Positions 26,572 to 35,072 of a DNA stretch of 64,000 bases are shown here, piece by piece. The position numbers and the translations under genes were made by a program. The DNA comes from Cupriavidus oxalaticus (GTDB taxonomy: Bacteria; Pseudomonadota; Gammaproteobacteria; Burkholderiales; Burkholderiaceae). Numbering within the stretch: the first letter of the stretch is position 1; every line of letters begins with the position of its first letter. The stretch is taken from contig NZ_CP038636.1 of NCBI RefSeq assembly GCF_004768545.1, positions 1,054,001 to 1,118,000 of the forward strand. The letters are read 5' to 3'. The notes below the pieces were generated by a model. That model did no database searches. It was not told the DNA's origin and saw only the letters and a list, made by a program, of their open reading frames with translations.

Positions 26572-26637
26572 ATGTATCGCTGCCTTCTGCTTGCCGGGGA
26601 CCGCGCTGGTGCCGCGAGCGCGGCGCAGCCTCGATAA
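26572..26637 (+). pseudogene. possible N-terminal stub of a universal stress gene
   Basis: A strong ribosome site (AAGGAGACAGCC) is followed by an ATG and 21 codons, MYRCLLLAGDRAGAASAAQPR, then stop. The beginning resembles the first strand of a universal stress protein (MYRxLLVAxDGS). No continuation is found in other frames. The alternative is a leader peptide. Confidence 0.35.
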
Positions 26638-26719
26638 GGGCGGAACTGTGGTTTGCGGCGGCATTCATATGAGTGATATCCCGGCCATGCCATACGCGCT
26701 TCTCTGGGAGGGTCCGCGC

Positions 26720-27157
26720 TTAAAGGCTTGAACGGCGAGGGACGAGCACGACGGGTACGTGTGCCGCAGCCACCACTCTTACTGCGATGGATCCCATAAC
26801 GGCCGACAAGAAGGCGCCATGTCCGTGCGTCCCCATCACGATCACATCGGCACGGCAGTTCCGAGCCACGGCAACAATCTCGTTCGCCGGCTCGCCAATG
26901 CAATGGTGTTCGGTCACTGCGCAGTGATCTGCCTGAAGCAACGGCAAGATCGAGGTAAAGGCATCCTGAGCTGCTGCGCTTGCCCATTGTTCCATTTGTT
27001 CCCTTGTAAGGTAGGCCCTTGGTCGCCCTGTGATCTCAGGAAGCACGTGCACCAAGTGCACATTCAGCGGCCGCTGGAAAAGTCCTGAGGCCAAGAGCGC
27101 TCTCGCTGCCGCGACGCTGTAATCAGATCCATCGCAGGGAAGTACGACATTAGTCAT
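26720..27157 (-). CDS. universal stress protein, single UspA domain
   Basis: 145 residues, MTNVVLPCDGSDYS at the start and a full ATP loop GTHGHGAFLSAVMGS near residues 108-122. Nearest relative in the window is the protein at 3428-3868. A perfect Fnr box is centred about 82 bases upstream; TACATA on the minus strand about 25 bases inside of it is a reasonable -10 element for activation at -41.5. Confidence 0.93.
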   Translation of the reverse strand: MTNVVLPCDGSDYSVAAARALLASGLFQRPLNVHLVHVLPEITGRPRAYLTREQMEQWASAAAQDAFTSILPLLQADHCAVTEHHCIGEPANEIVAVARNCRADVIVMGTHGHGAFLSAVMGSIAVRVVAAAHVPVVLVPRRSSL

Positions 27158-27232
27158 GGCATGCGTCGTTAGCAGTGGGTTCTTGTCAGAGGCCGGATAA
27201 TTGCAAGACTATGTATGACGAGTTCTTTCGGA

Positions 27233-27246
27233 TTGATTTGCATCAA
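27233..27246. promoter_or_regulatory. Fnr/Anr-type box, perfect
   Basis: TTGATTTGCATCAA, centred 82 bases upstream of the stress gene at 27157. The following 400 bases (27247-27650) before the exported-protein gene contain no gene I can support. Confidence 0.85.
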
Positions 27247-27650
27247 TGATGCGAAGAGTTTAAAGATTCGAATATGACCTGGACCAGTGCGCGTGTCGAA
27301 GTCGCTTCCGGTGAAGTGTCAGCTTTCTGTAGACGGGCAACCTCGATAGAACGCATTTCCTGGCGCACAATTGCTGGACTAGGCTACCGCCGCTCGAACC
27401 CATCGTCCTATTCTTGTGACCGCGTTCTGCGATGAACAGTTGCGCTTGAGGTGTGTCAACCCGTCATCGCACATGTCGTCTATCGTTCAATGGACGCGAG
27501 TCAACGGCAAGGCTTTTTCCGCCTTCCATGTCCTTCTTGCCAAGAACGCGCTGCCATAATGGCTATCCCTCGGCATTTGCTTCATAAGGTTGGACTCGCA
27601 ACGACCAAGGTTGGAGGATGGACAGCAAAAGGACTTATCGGAGGAAGAAC

Positions 27651-28088
27651 ATGCCGGCGAGCTGGATTCGAAGGGTGATGCTACTGGCGTTGCCTGTAAC
27701 CGTTCTGAACTTGGCCAGTGCGGACAACCTGACTCTTCCGGAACTTCCCGACATGCGAGAGTCAACCGGAATTGTCTATATTTCGGGGGGAATCGGGACG
27801 GAAGAAGTCGACCGCATGCGGGAACTGGCGCCAATCTTTAACGTGAGAATCCGCTTTCAACAGGAGTCGACTGGCGCCTCGCTTTCAGACGTTAAGGTCG
27901 TGGTCCTAAACGAGAGAAACGAGCGGCTTTTGCGACTTGAAACGGAAGGTCCACTTCTCTACATGAAGATGCCACCAGGCAAATATCTCCTGGCCATGGC
28001 CTACCAAGACACCGTTAAGAAGCAATTCATCACCGTCCGGCGTGCGGCTCGCAGCATGACATTCACCTTCCCAGAGCACGGAATTTGA
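27651..28088 (+). CDS. exported protein, member C of the four-paralogue family
   Basis: 145 residues from the ATG at 27651, fixed by CGGAGGAAGAAC directly before it; an upstream in-frame ATG at 27618 lacks such a site. The signal peptide is cleaved after LNLASA (type I, no lipid Cys). The mature protein is essentially the shared domain: GIVYISGGIGTEEVDRM, FNVRIRF, VKVVVLNE, EGPLLYMKMPPGKYLLAMAY, MTFTF. It is the shortest member and so best defines the domain. Periplasmic, function unknown. Confidence 0.78.
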   Translation: MPASWIRRVMLLALPVTVLNLASADNLTLPELPDMRESTGIVYISGGIGTEEVDRMRELAPIFNVRIRFQQESTGASLSDVKVVVLNERNERLLRLETEGPLLYMKMPPGKYLLAMAYQDTVKKQFITVRRAARSMTFTFPEHGI

Positions 28089-28275
28089 ATGACGATAGCT
28101 CTCAAGATAACTCGGCTCGTGAGTTGATAGCGCACTTTTCCGGTGCTCCAGTGGCTCAACCGTTCCGGCGTCAGATATTCGACCCGCTTATTACTCAGGA
28201 CGAAATTCAGGAAGACTTCGCGGATGAAATTGCCTCCGAGGCAAAAGGGTGGCCTGCAGATCTGATTGTTTTATG
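28085..28275 (+). pseudogene. C-terminal piece of a universal stress gene (tentative)
   Basis: The open frame from a TTG at 28085 reads FADEIASEAKGWPADLIVL near its end, the helix and strand before the ATP loop of universal stress proteins (EAxxWxADLIVxGTHG). The match stops at about 28273 where the loop should begin. From there the opposite strand carries a different gene relic, so this looks like a break point between two fragments. Confidence 0.4.
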
Positions 28276-28428
28276 TCACCACGTAATATTGCTCTGCCCG
28301 AGGCCTTCGATCGTTCGAATCTTCTTTCCCTCGACTTCCGAGATGGAAGTGATGCACGAACGCACGGGCTTCCCATTAACCGTGATGAAGTCTCCCGGAC
28401 AAAAATCGTCATTCACGTAGAGGCCCAT
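28276..28428 (-). pseudogene. fragment of a [2Fe-2S] subunit of a molybdenum hydroxylase (tentative)
   Basis: 50 codons from an ATG at 28428 reading CPGDFITVNGKPVRSCITSI and EVEGKKIRTIEGL. The NGKPVRSC-x-T-x-(S)...TIEGL pattern is that of the small iron-sulfur subunit of xanthine dehydrogenase or isoquinoline-1-oxidoreductase enzymes, where a CGAC motif normally precedes; here it reads CPGD. The rest of the roughly 150-residue subunit is absent. Confidence 0.5.
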
Positions 28429-28486
28429 CCCCCACTCGAGTGAAGGCTGAAGACGATCATCGAATCCTCTAAGCGAGGCCGGAGCT

Positions 28487-29728
28487 CTAGAACAGGAGTC
28501 CGAATAAGTGCTTCAGCAAATCCTCAAGGGGCATGATGGTTAATGCCAACGGCGCAACCGGAATCAGTACAGCCGCCGCAAGTTGCAGGATGGCATCTCT
28601 CGTGATGGGCGCAAGGCGCATGCCGCGCACCACTTCGAAACTATTGCCGAGATCAGCAAGCGACTGAATGTCGCCGCTCCCAACCAGGGGCTCGTCGGCC
28701 GATACGCCACCGCGCAACCATTTTGCATCGAACTCGCGCACATATCGTTCCGCCAGCGTTCCATATTCGTTCAGGCCTCTCCGCTTGGCCTGGGCGAGTT
28801 GAGGAGAAAATACCAGCAGCGGTCCGAAAACGACAGCCAGCAGAAACATTACCATCACGCCAATTTCCATCTTGAAATCCGGCAAGGCGGCGTCGAGAAA
28901 GAGAATGCGATTAGCGAGATTTGCGGCCAGCATTACGCCGTGCGCAGCCAAAAGAAGGGAGAAGGCATGAGCTGTATTGGCAAGAAAACCCAAGCCACCA
29001 ACGCAATCCGGGTGTGTCGGAATGAGACTCAGCTTGATTCTCGATGTCTGCCACAGAAACCGCATCCAGATGAACAGGCGAAAATACCAGCGAATTAGCA
29101 GGAACTGGAAAATCGGCAAGCTTACGTATCCGTACCAGATGCCAGCCAGTGAGAGTTTGGAGTGGCCGTCGGCATCGGTCGCATACCATGTTGTCGCCTG
29201 GAGAGCAGTGTAGTGACGCCAGATGACGAGGACGCCGACGCCATATACGATCGCTACCAACAGCGCCTCGCCAACGACCGAATTGCGCAGCCGGAGTGCC
29301 GCGTTAATAGCGGCATTAAACTGATCCATCGCGGCCTCGGGAACCAGATTCCGATCCAGGTACGCCTGGGCGATACCACGGAGGCGTTGATGCACTACGA
29401 GTTCTGCGGCAATCAGCAAAGGCACAGCCACAAGAAAGCGGAGGTGAACCTCTATATCCGTCAGGAACGGAACCGTCAGGTCCTTGCTCAACAAGCTGCC
29501 TTCCAAGGCGGAAAGCAAAAGGAGCGGAAGCCAAGCAAAAAGTGAAATGGTCACAATGCGTTGACGCACGAGGAGCAACGCATCGTCGGACAAATGGGCT
29601 CGCAGCAAAAGCTGATAAAGAGGGCCGCCCAGAACCAGCGAAAAATTCCGCCGATTTTGCGAATCATCGTCGCTGGATTCGGGGGCGAGATGCGCTCGTT
29701 TGGGTCCCAAGTTCCAGATGATCCTCAT
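28487..29728 (-). CDS. conserved integral membrane protein of unknown function
   Basis: 413 residues with about seven hydrophobic segments (for example ISLFAWLPLLLLSAL, LVAVPLLIAAELVV, VGEALLVAIVYGVGVLVIW, IGVMVMFLLAVVFGPLLVF, LQLAAAVLIPVAPLALTI). A central loop has THPDCVGGLGFL, and after it KRRGLNEYGTLAERYVREFDAKW. I recall this as a conserved but unnamed family in proteobacteria. No transporter or enzyme motif is evident. It stands alone on the minus strand. Confidence 0.7.
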   Translation of the reverse strand: MRIIWNLGPKRAHLAPESSDDDSQNRRNFSLVLGGPLYQLLLRAHLSDDALLLVRQRIVTISLFAWLPLLLLSALEGSLLSKDLTVPFLTDIEVHLRFLVAVPLLIAAELVVHQRLRGIAQAYLDRNLVPEAAMDQFNAAINAALRLRNSVVGEALLVAIVYGVGVLVIWRHYTALQATTWYATDADGHSKLSLAGIWYGYVSLPIFQFLLIRWYFRLFIWMRFLWQTSRIKLSLIPTHPDCVGGLGFLANTAHAFSLLLAAHGVMLAANLANRILFLDAALPDFKMEIGVMVMFLLAVVFGPLLVFSPQLAQAKRRGLNEYGTLAERYVREFDAKWLRGGVSADEPLVGSGDIQSLADLGNSFEVVRGMRLAPITRDAILQLAAAVLIPVAPLALTIMPLEDLLKHLFGLLF

Positions 29729-29914
29729 ATCAGTTCACCATAAATTTCGACCCAGCACACTGCTTAGTTGCGCCTTCCCCGCCGTGGGAGTGTGCCGAGT
29801 CATGGGTACGTAGCTGTAGCCCGCCCGCCCTCAGCATCGAAGACAACAGTGGGCTTTGAGGTTGTCTCACAACCAGTGGTCACGCTGGGATTCCGCGCGC
29901 AGGCGTGGCAGTGC

Positions 29915-30700
29915 TTACGATGGCCAGTTGAACGAACGGGTAACCCCACCACGCTTGGGAACCGTCACCGAAGCCTTCCTTTCGACGCCGTTGGCGGTCA
30001 CAACAACCCGGTATGTGCCGGGGGGCATCTTCACATACAGAAGAGGCCCGTCCGATACGGCGGCGAAAACTTCCTGCCCCTTAGCGCTGAGTATGCTCGT
30101 GTTCACGCCGGCCAAAGCCTCGCCCGCATGTCCAGTAAAGGTCAGCCTCAGATTGAATTCCGAGGCGGTGCGCCTCATCGCCGCCACCTCGTCCACGCCG
30201 ACGCCGCCGGTCTGGTAGTCGATATCGCCCGCACGGCGGACCGGTGGTACGCCGTCCGTGCTCGCCGCAGTGCCACTGGCCGTGGGGGCGGCCCGGACCG
30301 GTGCCGTTGCGTGTGGCTGGCAATCCATGACCGCGCTGTGGTGGCCGGACAGCGACACACCGCGTTCTTGCGCGCGGGCGTGCATCAGCTCACGCATCTG
30401 AGTGCCGATCTGTTGGCGTTCCGCAGGCGTCTGGCTGGCGTGCATCCGCCTGCAAAAGTCGGCGCGTTCGTCCGGAGTCAGCATGTCCATGCCAGCATAG
30501 TGCCCATGCTGCCGCCCCCCCGGTCCCATGTGCATGACAGAAGGCCCGCTCGCACCCGCAGCGGGACCCATACCCGTACCCGGGCCTGGGCCCATACCGG
30601 GCGCCGTGCCGCCTGCCGGACCGGGGCCCTGTGCCAGGGCGACAGGTAGGGCAGCACAGAACGCTAGAGCGACCACGGTAAATCTGAAAGCGGGAGCCAT
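29915..30700 (-). CDS. exported protein with Gly/Pro/Met-rich N part, member D of the four-paralogue family
   Basis: 261 residues. Signal peptide to ALPVALA (cleavage about residue 23). Then a low-complexity Gly-Pro-Met stretch (about 25-65), a helical segment with MLTPDERADFCRRMHASQTP resembling Spy/CpxP-like periplasmic proteins, and from about residue 160 the shared domain: DYQTGGVGVDEVAAM, FNLRLTF, GPLLYVKMPPGTYRVVV, TRSFNW. GGAGGTGATC precedes the start. A perfect Fnr box is centred 99 bases upstream. The domain arrangement suggests a periplasmic metal or envelope stress role; that is inference. Confidence 0.78.
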   Translation of the reverse strand: MAPAFRFTVVALAFCAALPVALAQGPGPAGGTAPGMGPGPGTGMGPAAGASGPSVMHMGPGGRQHGHYAGMDMLTPDERADFCRRMHASQTPAERQQIGTQMRELMHARAQERGVSLSGHHSAVMDCQPHATAPVRAAPTASGTAASTDGVPPVRRAGDIDYQTGGVGVDEVAAMRRTASEFNLRLTFTGHAGEALAGVNTSILSAKGQEVFAAVSDGPLLYVKMPPGTYRVVVTANGVERKASVTVPKRGGVTRSFNWPS

Positions 30701-30792
30701 TGATCACCTCCTTGATGATCTCTTGTCTTATGGAAAGGATCTCCACAGCGACGATGCCTGCTTGTATTCAAGGGCAGCACCAAATTGAACAC

Positions 30793-30806
30793 TTGATTCA
30801 TATCAA
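30793..30806. promoter_or_regulatory. Fnr/Anr-type box, perfect
   Basis: TTGATTCATATCAA, centred 99 bases upstream of the exported-protein gene at 30700 (minus strand). A TGAATACA-like -10 on the minus strand sits at the spacing expected for activation. Confidence 0.85.
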
Positions 30807-30893
30807 CCCAAGCGCGTGTGCCGCCGGCGGCACCGCTTACCGCTGCGTGCTTCCGTCGCGTGGTTTCGGTGCAAAAAAAGCTGAGCGCGGGCC

Positions 30894-31374
30894 ATGAGAA
30901 AGTCAGCATCCCGACGTCCCGGCGAAGTCGCCGAGTCGATGCGCGCCCTGTGGCAGGCTGCGGTCGCGGTGCAACTCGACGTGGTGGCGCGCCTCAAGCG
31001 GGAGGCGCATGCCCCCCGCCGACACAGACAAGGCCGTCGGCCCCGGCGCCGCTGCTGCGCGCCGAACTGACCGAGGTGTGCGGCTCGCTGCCCGCGATGC
31101 CACGCTGGCCGAAGCGCGCGTCGCGCTTGCTTAAGGCGACGGCCAGGGCGGAACAGGTGGCCAGCCAGGTGGGCCAGCTTGAAGCGCGGCGCAGGCGGCA
31201 GCGCTGGAACCTACCGCGACGGGTGAGCGCGCCCGACTGGCCTATGAGCTCGAGTTCACCGAGCGGCGTATCGCCGCGCTGGAGCAGGCAGTGTTCAGCA
31301 TGAAAAAACAGCTGTTCGCGTGCAAAGCGGTGTTCTCGGCCTGGACACGAACCTTTGTGGCGGTCTGGTGTAAG
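30894..31374 (+). pseudogene. KfrA-like DNA-binding protein, frameshifted
   Basis: Pieces in different frames fit one coiled-coil protein of the plasmid KfrA type: RALWQAAVAVQLDVVARLKREA, then LLRAELTEVCGSLPA, AEQVASQVGQLEARR, and finally LAYELEFTERRIAALEQAV and FSMKKQL. At least two frame changes are needed. The N-terminal DNA-binding part is mostly missing. KfrA-type genes belong to plasmids and integrative elements in this bacterial group, so this marks former mobile DNA. The bases 31375-31536 after it hold nothing I recognise. Confidence 0.6.
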
Positions 31375-31536
31375 GAGCCGCCTACATTGTCCAGGGAAGC
31401 CTTAAACTCTAGCTAGGTTACTCGGGGAAGCTTAGCAGCCGCCAGCCGAAGCAACCCTGTGCGCTAGCGACACGTCTGCGTGTGAGCCACAGTTCGTACC
31501 TTCCCGAGATGGTTTGCGGATTTCTTGGGGGACGGC

Positions 31537-32829
31537 TCAGATTTCTCCGATTTGAGGCAGCATAGTCAGTGCCAGTGTCGCGGCGCCAACTGCCATGGCT
31601 ACCGCGTATGCTTTACCTACTGTTTTGCCTACGATGGTGCCGCCTGTAACCCAGGCAATCAACGCCTTGGTGACCAAGTTCGCCAAGACGGCCGCGCTCA
31701 TGGCAACAACAACCGTACCGGTTCCCAGTCCGCCAGCGACGTGGATTCTCGCCAGAGAAATCACGATGGCATCAACGTCTGCCAGGCCTGACACCACCGA
31801 GACGGCATAGATGCCAGCTGCGCCCCACCAATCCTTGGCAGCAGGAACCAGGATTGCCATGACCGCTAGGAAGACCCCGAATCCGAGCGCTGAACCCAGG
31901 TCGAATGGCGCCATGGGAGCAATTTCGACGTCGTCCGAGGTGGTTCCAGGTAGGCGCCGCCAGAGCAACAAGCTAATCCCGAGCAGGACGATGCCTGTTA
32001 CAACAAGGGCGGCGCCAAACGTGACGAGAAGCGTGGGCTGGATAACGCCGAGCAGGACAACCATCCGAAAGAACATCACACCGCATGCCCCGACGGCCCC
32101 GGCCGCGCATGCACGCTCCAGTGAAGGTTGCTGTCTCGCAAAGCGTGCCAGCGTTAATGTTGCCGCTGTCGAAGACGCAAGGCCGCCCAGCAAGCCGGTC
32201 AATAGAATGCCCCGCTGTGAGCCAGTGAGGCGCATCGCCACATGTCCGACCATGGACAGGCTGGCAATCAGTATCACCGCCCACCATAGTTGGAACGGGT
32301 TCAATGCCTTGTAGGGCCCCAGCCCGATGCTCGGGAGATTAGGCAGAATGACGACGGAGAGCACCAGAAGTTGCAGCGCCGCCGTTAATTCGCGATGCTC
32401 AATCAAACGAAGCCAGCCATGCAATGTCGGCTTCATATCCAAGAGCACCGCCGCAATCACGGCTGCCCCAAGAGACAGAGCGATGGAACCGCGTGCTGCG
32501 TAGGCGCCTAGCACTAACGTCAACAACATCGCCACAGCACTCGTTGCGCTAAGGTTGCCGGACGATTTGGCGATATGTGTATACGACACCGCGAGCAGCA
32601 TCGAAATGCCCAATAGTCCCCCGAGCAACGGCCACGCGCCAAATTCCGGAAACAGGTTGCCAAGGACTCCGCCCAAGAGCCCCGTCAAGGCAAATGTGCG
32701 CAGGCCCGCGACACGCCCTCCTTCTGGCAGGTCGCGCTCATGCCATCCACGCTCCAAGCCAATCAGAAGACCGACCGTCAGTGCTGCCGCCAAGCCCTTG
32801 GCCTCGTGGGGTATTCCGAGTGGCGTCAA
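31537..32829 (-). CDS. MgtC/SapB-type N domain plus DUF4010 membrane protein
   Basis: 430 residues, about twelve hydrophobic segments. The first 140 residues match MgtC/SapB family membrane proteins (VGLLIGLERGWHERDL, GLRTFALTGLLGG). The rest matches DUF4010 (GLLGGLASSTAATLTLARFA, GLADVDAIVISLARI). MgtC-like proteins support growth at low Mg2+ or acid and bind ATP synthase in pathogens; whether this long fused type does so is unknown. It is the last gene of the LemA/TPM operon (40-base gap). Confidence 0.85.
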   Translation of the reverse strand: MTPLGIPHEAKGLAAALTVGLLIGLERGWHERDLPEGGRVAGLRTFALTGLLGGVLGNLFPEFGAWPLLGGLLGISMLLAVSYTHIAKSSGNLSATSAVAMLLTLVLGAYAARGSIALSLGAAVIAAVLLDMKPTLHGWLRLIEHRELTAALQLLVLSVVILPNLPSIGLGPYKALNPFQLWWAVILIASLSMVGHVAMRLTGSQRGILLTGLLGGLASSTAATLTLARFARQQPSLERACAAGAVGACGVMFFRMVVLLGVIQPTLLVTFGAALVVTGIVLLGISLLLWRRLPGTTSDDVEIAPMAPFDLGSALGFGVFLAVMAILVPAAKDWWGAAGIYAVSVVSGLADVDAIVISLARIHVAGGLGTGTVVVAMSAAVLANLVTKALIAWVTGGTIVGKTVGKAYAVAMAVGAATLALTMLPQIGEI

Positions 32830-32869
32830 GTCTGTTCTCCTCTGAGAACTTCGAGCGGACTATCGCGAC

Positions 32870-33370
32870 CTACAGAATTACTGGCGTATTGAGTAATTCG
32901 TCCGTGCCGCCAACACCAGCAGGAAAGTGTGTTGCCAGAAGGGTTCCAACGGCCGTTATGCCTCGAAGCACTCCCAGCCGGAATTCATTCCGGCGAAAGG
33001 CGTCCTCCATCTCTCGGCAAATGGTGTCCCACTCTCCTTGCCGCACCCGCCCATGGATTCCACGGTCAGCAACAATCTCAACGCTGCGGTCTGCCAGCAA
33101 CAGGTAAATCAAGACGCCATTGTTGTGTTCCGTATCCCAAACATGCAGTTGCGAAAAGACCTCGATGGCACGCTCACGTGCCGTGAGACCCTTGCTTAGC
33201 GCTGCAAGGCTCAGCGCTCCCTCTACAGCGAATCGAAGCTGACCAATATGCGTAGACTCACCGGTCGCAATGGCCTGCTCGATTGCGAGTAGGGTTTCGC
33301 GCGGGAAGGTTCGCCTGACTCGCCAGTGCGTCATCAGCAGATGTCGCGCCATGGGCTGGAGATTCGCCAT
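32870..33370 (-). CDS. TPM-domain protein (short form)
   Basis: About 166 residues. The start overlaps the stop of the upstream TPM gene (TAATG); an ATG two codons earlier is possible. TPM domain recognisable by LSKGLTARERAIEVFSQLHV, NNGVLIYLLLADRSVEIVADRGI and a C-terminal FPAGVGG. No signal peptide, unlike its neighbour, so the domain probably faces the cytosol. Pairs of a short and a long TPM protein with LemA are a common bacterial arrangement; function in membrane-protein quality control is suspected but not established. Confidence 0.82.
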   Translation of the reverse strand: MANLQPMARHLLMTHWRVRRTFPRETLLAIEQAIATGESTHIGQLRFAVEGALSLAALSKGLTARERAIEVFSQLHVWDTEHNNGVLIYLLLADRSVEIVADRGIHGRVRQGEWDTICREMEDAFRRNEFRLGVLRGITAVGTLLATHFPAGVGGTDELLNTPVIL

Positions 33371-34221
33371 TACCATTTCCCCGAGGCGCCGCCGCCGCCA
33401 AAGCCACCACCGCCGCCACCAAATCCACCTCGTCCAGAGCCGCCTCCAAAGCCGCCACGACCGCCGATACCCCGCAAGCCCATGTGGGAGCCACCAAACA
33501 TCGTAAAGAAGAGCGCGATTGCGCCAGCAAGTACGCCGACAGCGATTGCTCCGGACAGTACCCATCCGATAATGCCGACCACGCCTCCGGTGGCAACGGC
33601 GCCTGGACCTCGGCCCAGGAGGGAGCGCAGCACTCCGCCCACCACGAGCGTCAGCACCAGGATGACTGGCAGAAACTGCCGCACCGAGCCATCGCCGCGC
33701 TCGCCTCTTGTTCGCCTCGGTGGTGGCAACGGCTCGCCGTTGATAACACTAATGATGCGCTCGACGCCAGCCGTGACGCCGCCATAGAAGTCCCCCTGCT
33801 TGAAGCGGGGAACGATGTCATCGCTGATGATGCGCTTGCTCATGGCGTCGGTGAGTACGCCTTCCAGGCCATAGCCAACCTCGATGCGGACTGTCCGGTC
33901 ATCCTTGGCGATGATGAGCAGTGCTCCGTCATCCGTTCCCTTCCGCCCGAGCTTCCATTGCTCGACCACGCGAATGGAGTATTGTGCAATGTCCTCGGGT
34001 TGCGTGGTGGGGACCATCAGCACCCCTATCTGACTTCCCGTCTCGCTCTCGAAGGCTTGCAGCCTTTGTTCGAGGGCCGCCCGTTGTTCGCTTGTCAGCG
34101 CGCCGGTCAGGTCGGTCACCCGCGCCGTCAGGCCGGGAATGGCAACTTCCGCCGCCGCGCCCAGAGACACACAAGCCAGAAAGACCAGGAACAGGCCTTT
34201 GGCAGCCAAAAGCCATTTCAC
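33370..34221 (-). CDS. YgcG-like TPM-domain membrane protein with Gly-rich tail
   Basis: 283 residues. Signal peptide (to about residue 24), a TPM domain (about 28-165: ARVTDLTGALTSEQRAALE, TDDGALLIIAKDDRTVRIEV, GLEGVLTDA), two hydrophobic segments (about 180-240), and a tail of Gly/Phe repeats ending GGGASGKW. The tail pattern GGxGFGGG is usual for this family. It overlaps lemA by four bases and the next TPM gene by one, so translational coupling is likely. Confidence 0.9.
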   Translation of the reverse strand: MKWLLAAKGLFLVFLACVSLGAAAEVAIPGLTARVTDLTGALTSEQRAALEQRLQAFESETGSQIGVLMVPTTQPEDIAQYSIRVVEQWKLGRKGTDDGALLIIAKDDRTVRIEVGYGLEGVLTDAMSKRIISDDIVPRFKQGDFYGGVTAGVERIISVINGEPLPPPRRTRGERGDGSVRQFLPVILVLTLVVGGVLRSLLGRGPGAVATGGVVGIIGWVLSGAIAVGVLAGAIALFFTMFGGSHMGLRGIGGRGGFGGGSGRGGFGGGGGGFGGGGASGKW

Positions 34222-34838
34222 TTGACACCTCCAGGGGCACTGGCAGGACCCGCACCAAAGCCAACTTGTGGTGGCTTGGCTATCGCCGTTTCGTTTGCCA
34301 CCGTGAAGTTGGGCTTCTCCTTGTAGCCCAAAACCATTGCCGTCAGATTTGAAGGCAACGAACGCACGGTCACGTTGTACGCTTGAACGGACTGGATATA
34401 CCGGTTTCGCGCGACGGCAATCCGATTCTCGGTACCCTCGAGTTGGGACCGCAAATCCCTGAAGCCAGCGTCGGCCTTCAATTGCGGATAGTTCTCGGAA
34501 ACTGCCAAAAGCCTGGACAAGGTCCCCGACAACTGCTGCTGCGCGGCCTGGAATTGGGCGAATGCCTTCGAGTCGTTCAGGGTCTCGGGCGTGACCTGGA
34601 TGGTGCCAACGCGTGCTCGGGCCTCTGTCACCGCTGTCAGGACCTCGCGCTCATGGCTGGCGTAGCCTTTCACGGTGTTCACCAGATTCGGCACTAAGTC
34701 GGCCCGGCGTTGGTACTGGTTCACAACCTCCGACCAGCTTGCCTTGACCTGTTCATCCTGCGACTGAATTGTGTTGTAGCCGCAGCCTGCCAGACCAATC
34801 AGGAGCATTGCCGCCAGTACCAACCCTATCTTGCGCAC
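34218..34838 (-). CDS. lemA: LemA family lipoprotein
   Basis: 206 residues from the GTG at 34838, which gives the normal N terminus (RKIGLVLAAMLLIGLAGC with the lipid Cys). A start at 34883 would add 15 unusual residues. The LemA fold follows: NTIQSQDEQVKASWSEVVNQ, YQRRADLVPNLVNTVKGYA, HEREVLTAVTEARA. It is a coiled four-helix protein facing the periplasm that usually co-occurs with TPM proteins, as here. First gene of a four-gene operon; an Fnr-like box is 134-147 bases upstream. Confidence 0.92.
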   Translation of the reverse strand: MRKIGLVLAAMLLIGLAGCGYNTIQSQDEQVKASWSEVVNQYQRRADLVPNLVNTVKGYASHEREVLTAVTEARARVGTIQVTPETLNDSKAFAQFQAAQQQLSGTLSRLLAVSENYPQLKADAGFRDLRSQLEGTENRIAVARNRYIQSVQAYNVTVRSLPSNLTAMVLGYKEKPNFTVANETAIAKPPQVGFGAGPASAPGGVK

Positions 34839-34971
34839 GAGACACCCCCGTTCTTTCGCTGCCGTCGCCTGCCGAGCCAACAATTCGAACCGTGAGCGTG
34901 CAGGATACAGCCTGCCCTATCGAAAATGGGGTTTTCATCACTCATCCTAGGTTGTGCGGCAGACCGATTGC

Positions 34972-34985
34972 TTGATTTGCCTCAA
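34972..34985. promoter_or_regulatory. Fnr-like box, one mismatch
   Basis: TTGATTTGCCTCAA. Upstream of the lemA operon on the minus strand, centred about 140 bases from the GTG. Also upstream of the AdoMet synthetase relic on the plus strand. Confidence 0.6.
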
Positions 34986-35072
34986 CAGCGACTAGCAGTG
35001 GGCCGACCGCGCGTCCGCGCACTTGGTCCGGCTACATAAAATGACTCTATCTGGTGCCTATTGGGGTAGGTT

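Noticed and set aside
33370..33480. Repetitive Gly/Phe codons as a possible tandem DNA repeat
   Set aside because: This is the normal glycine-rich tail of YgcG-like TPM proteins.
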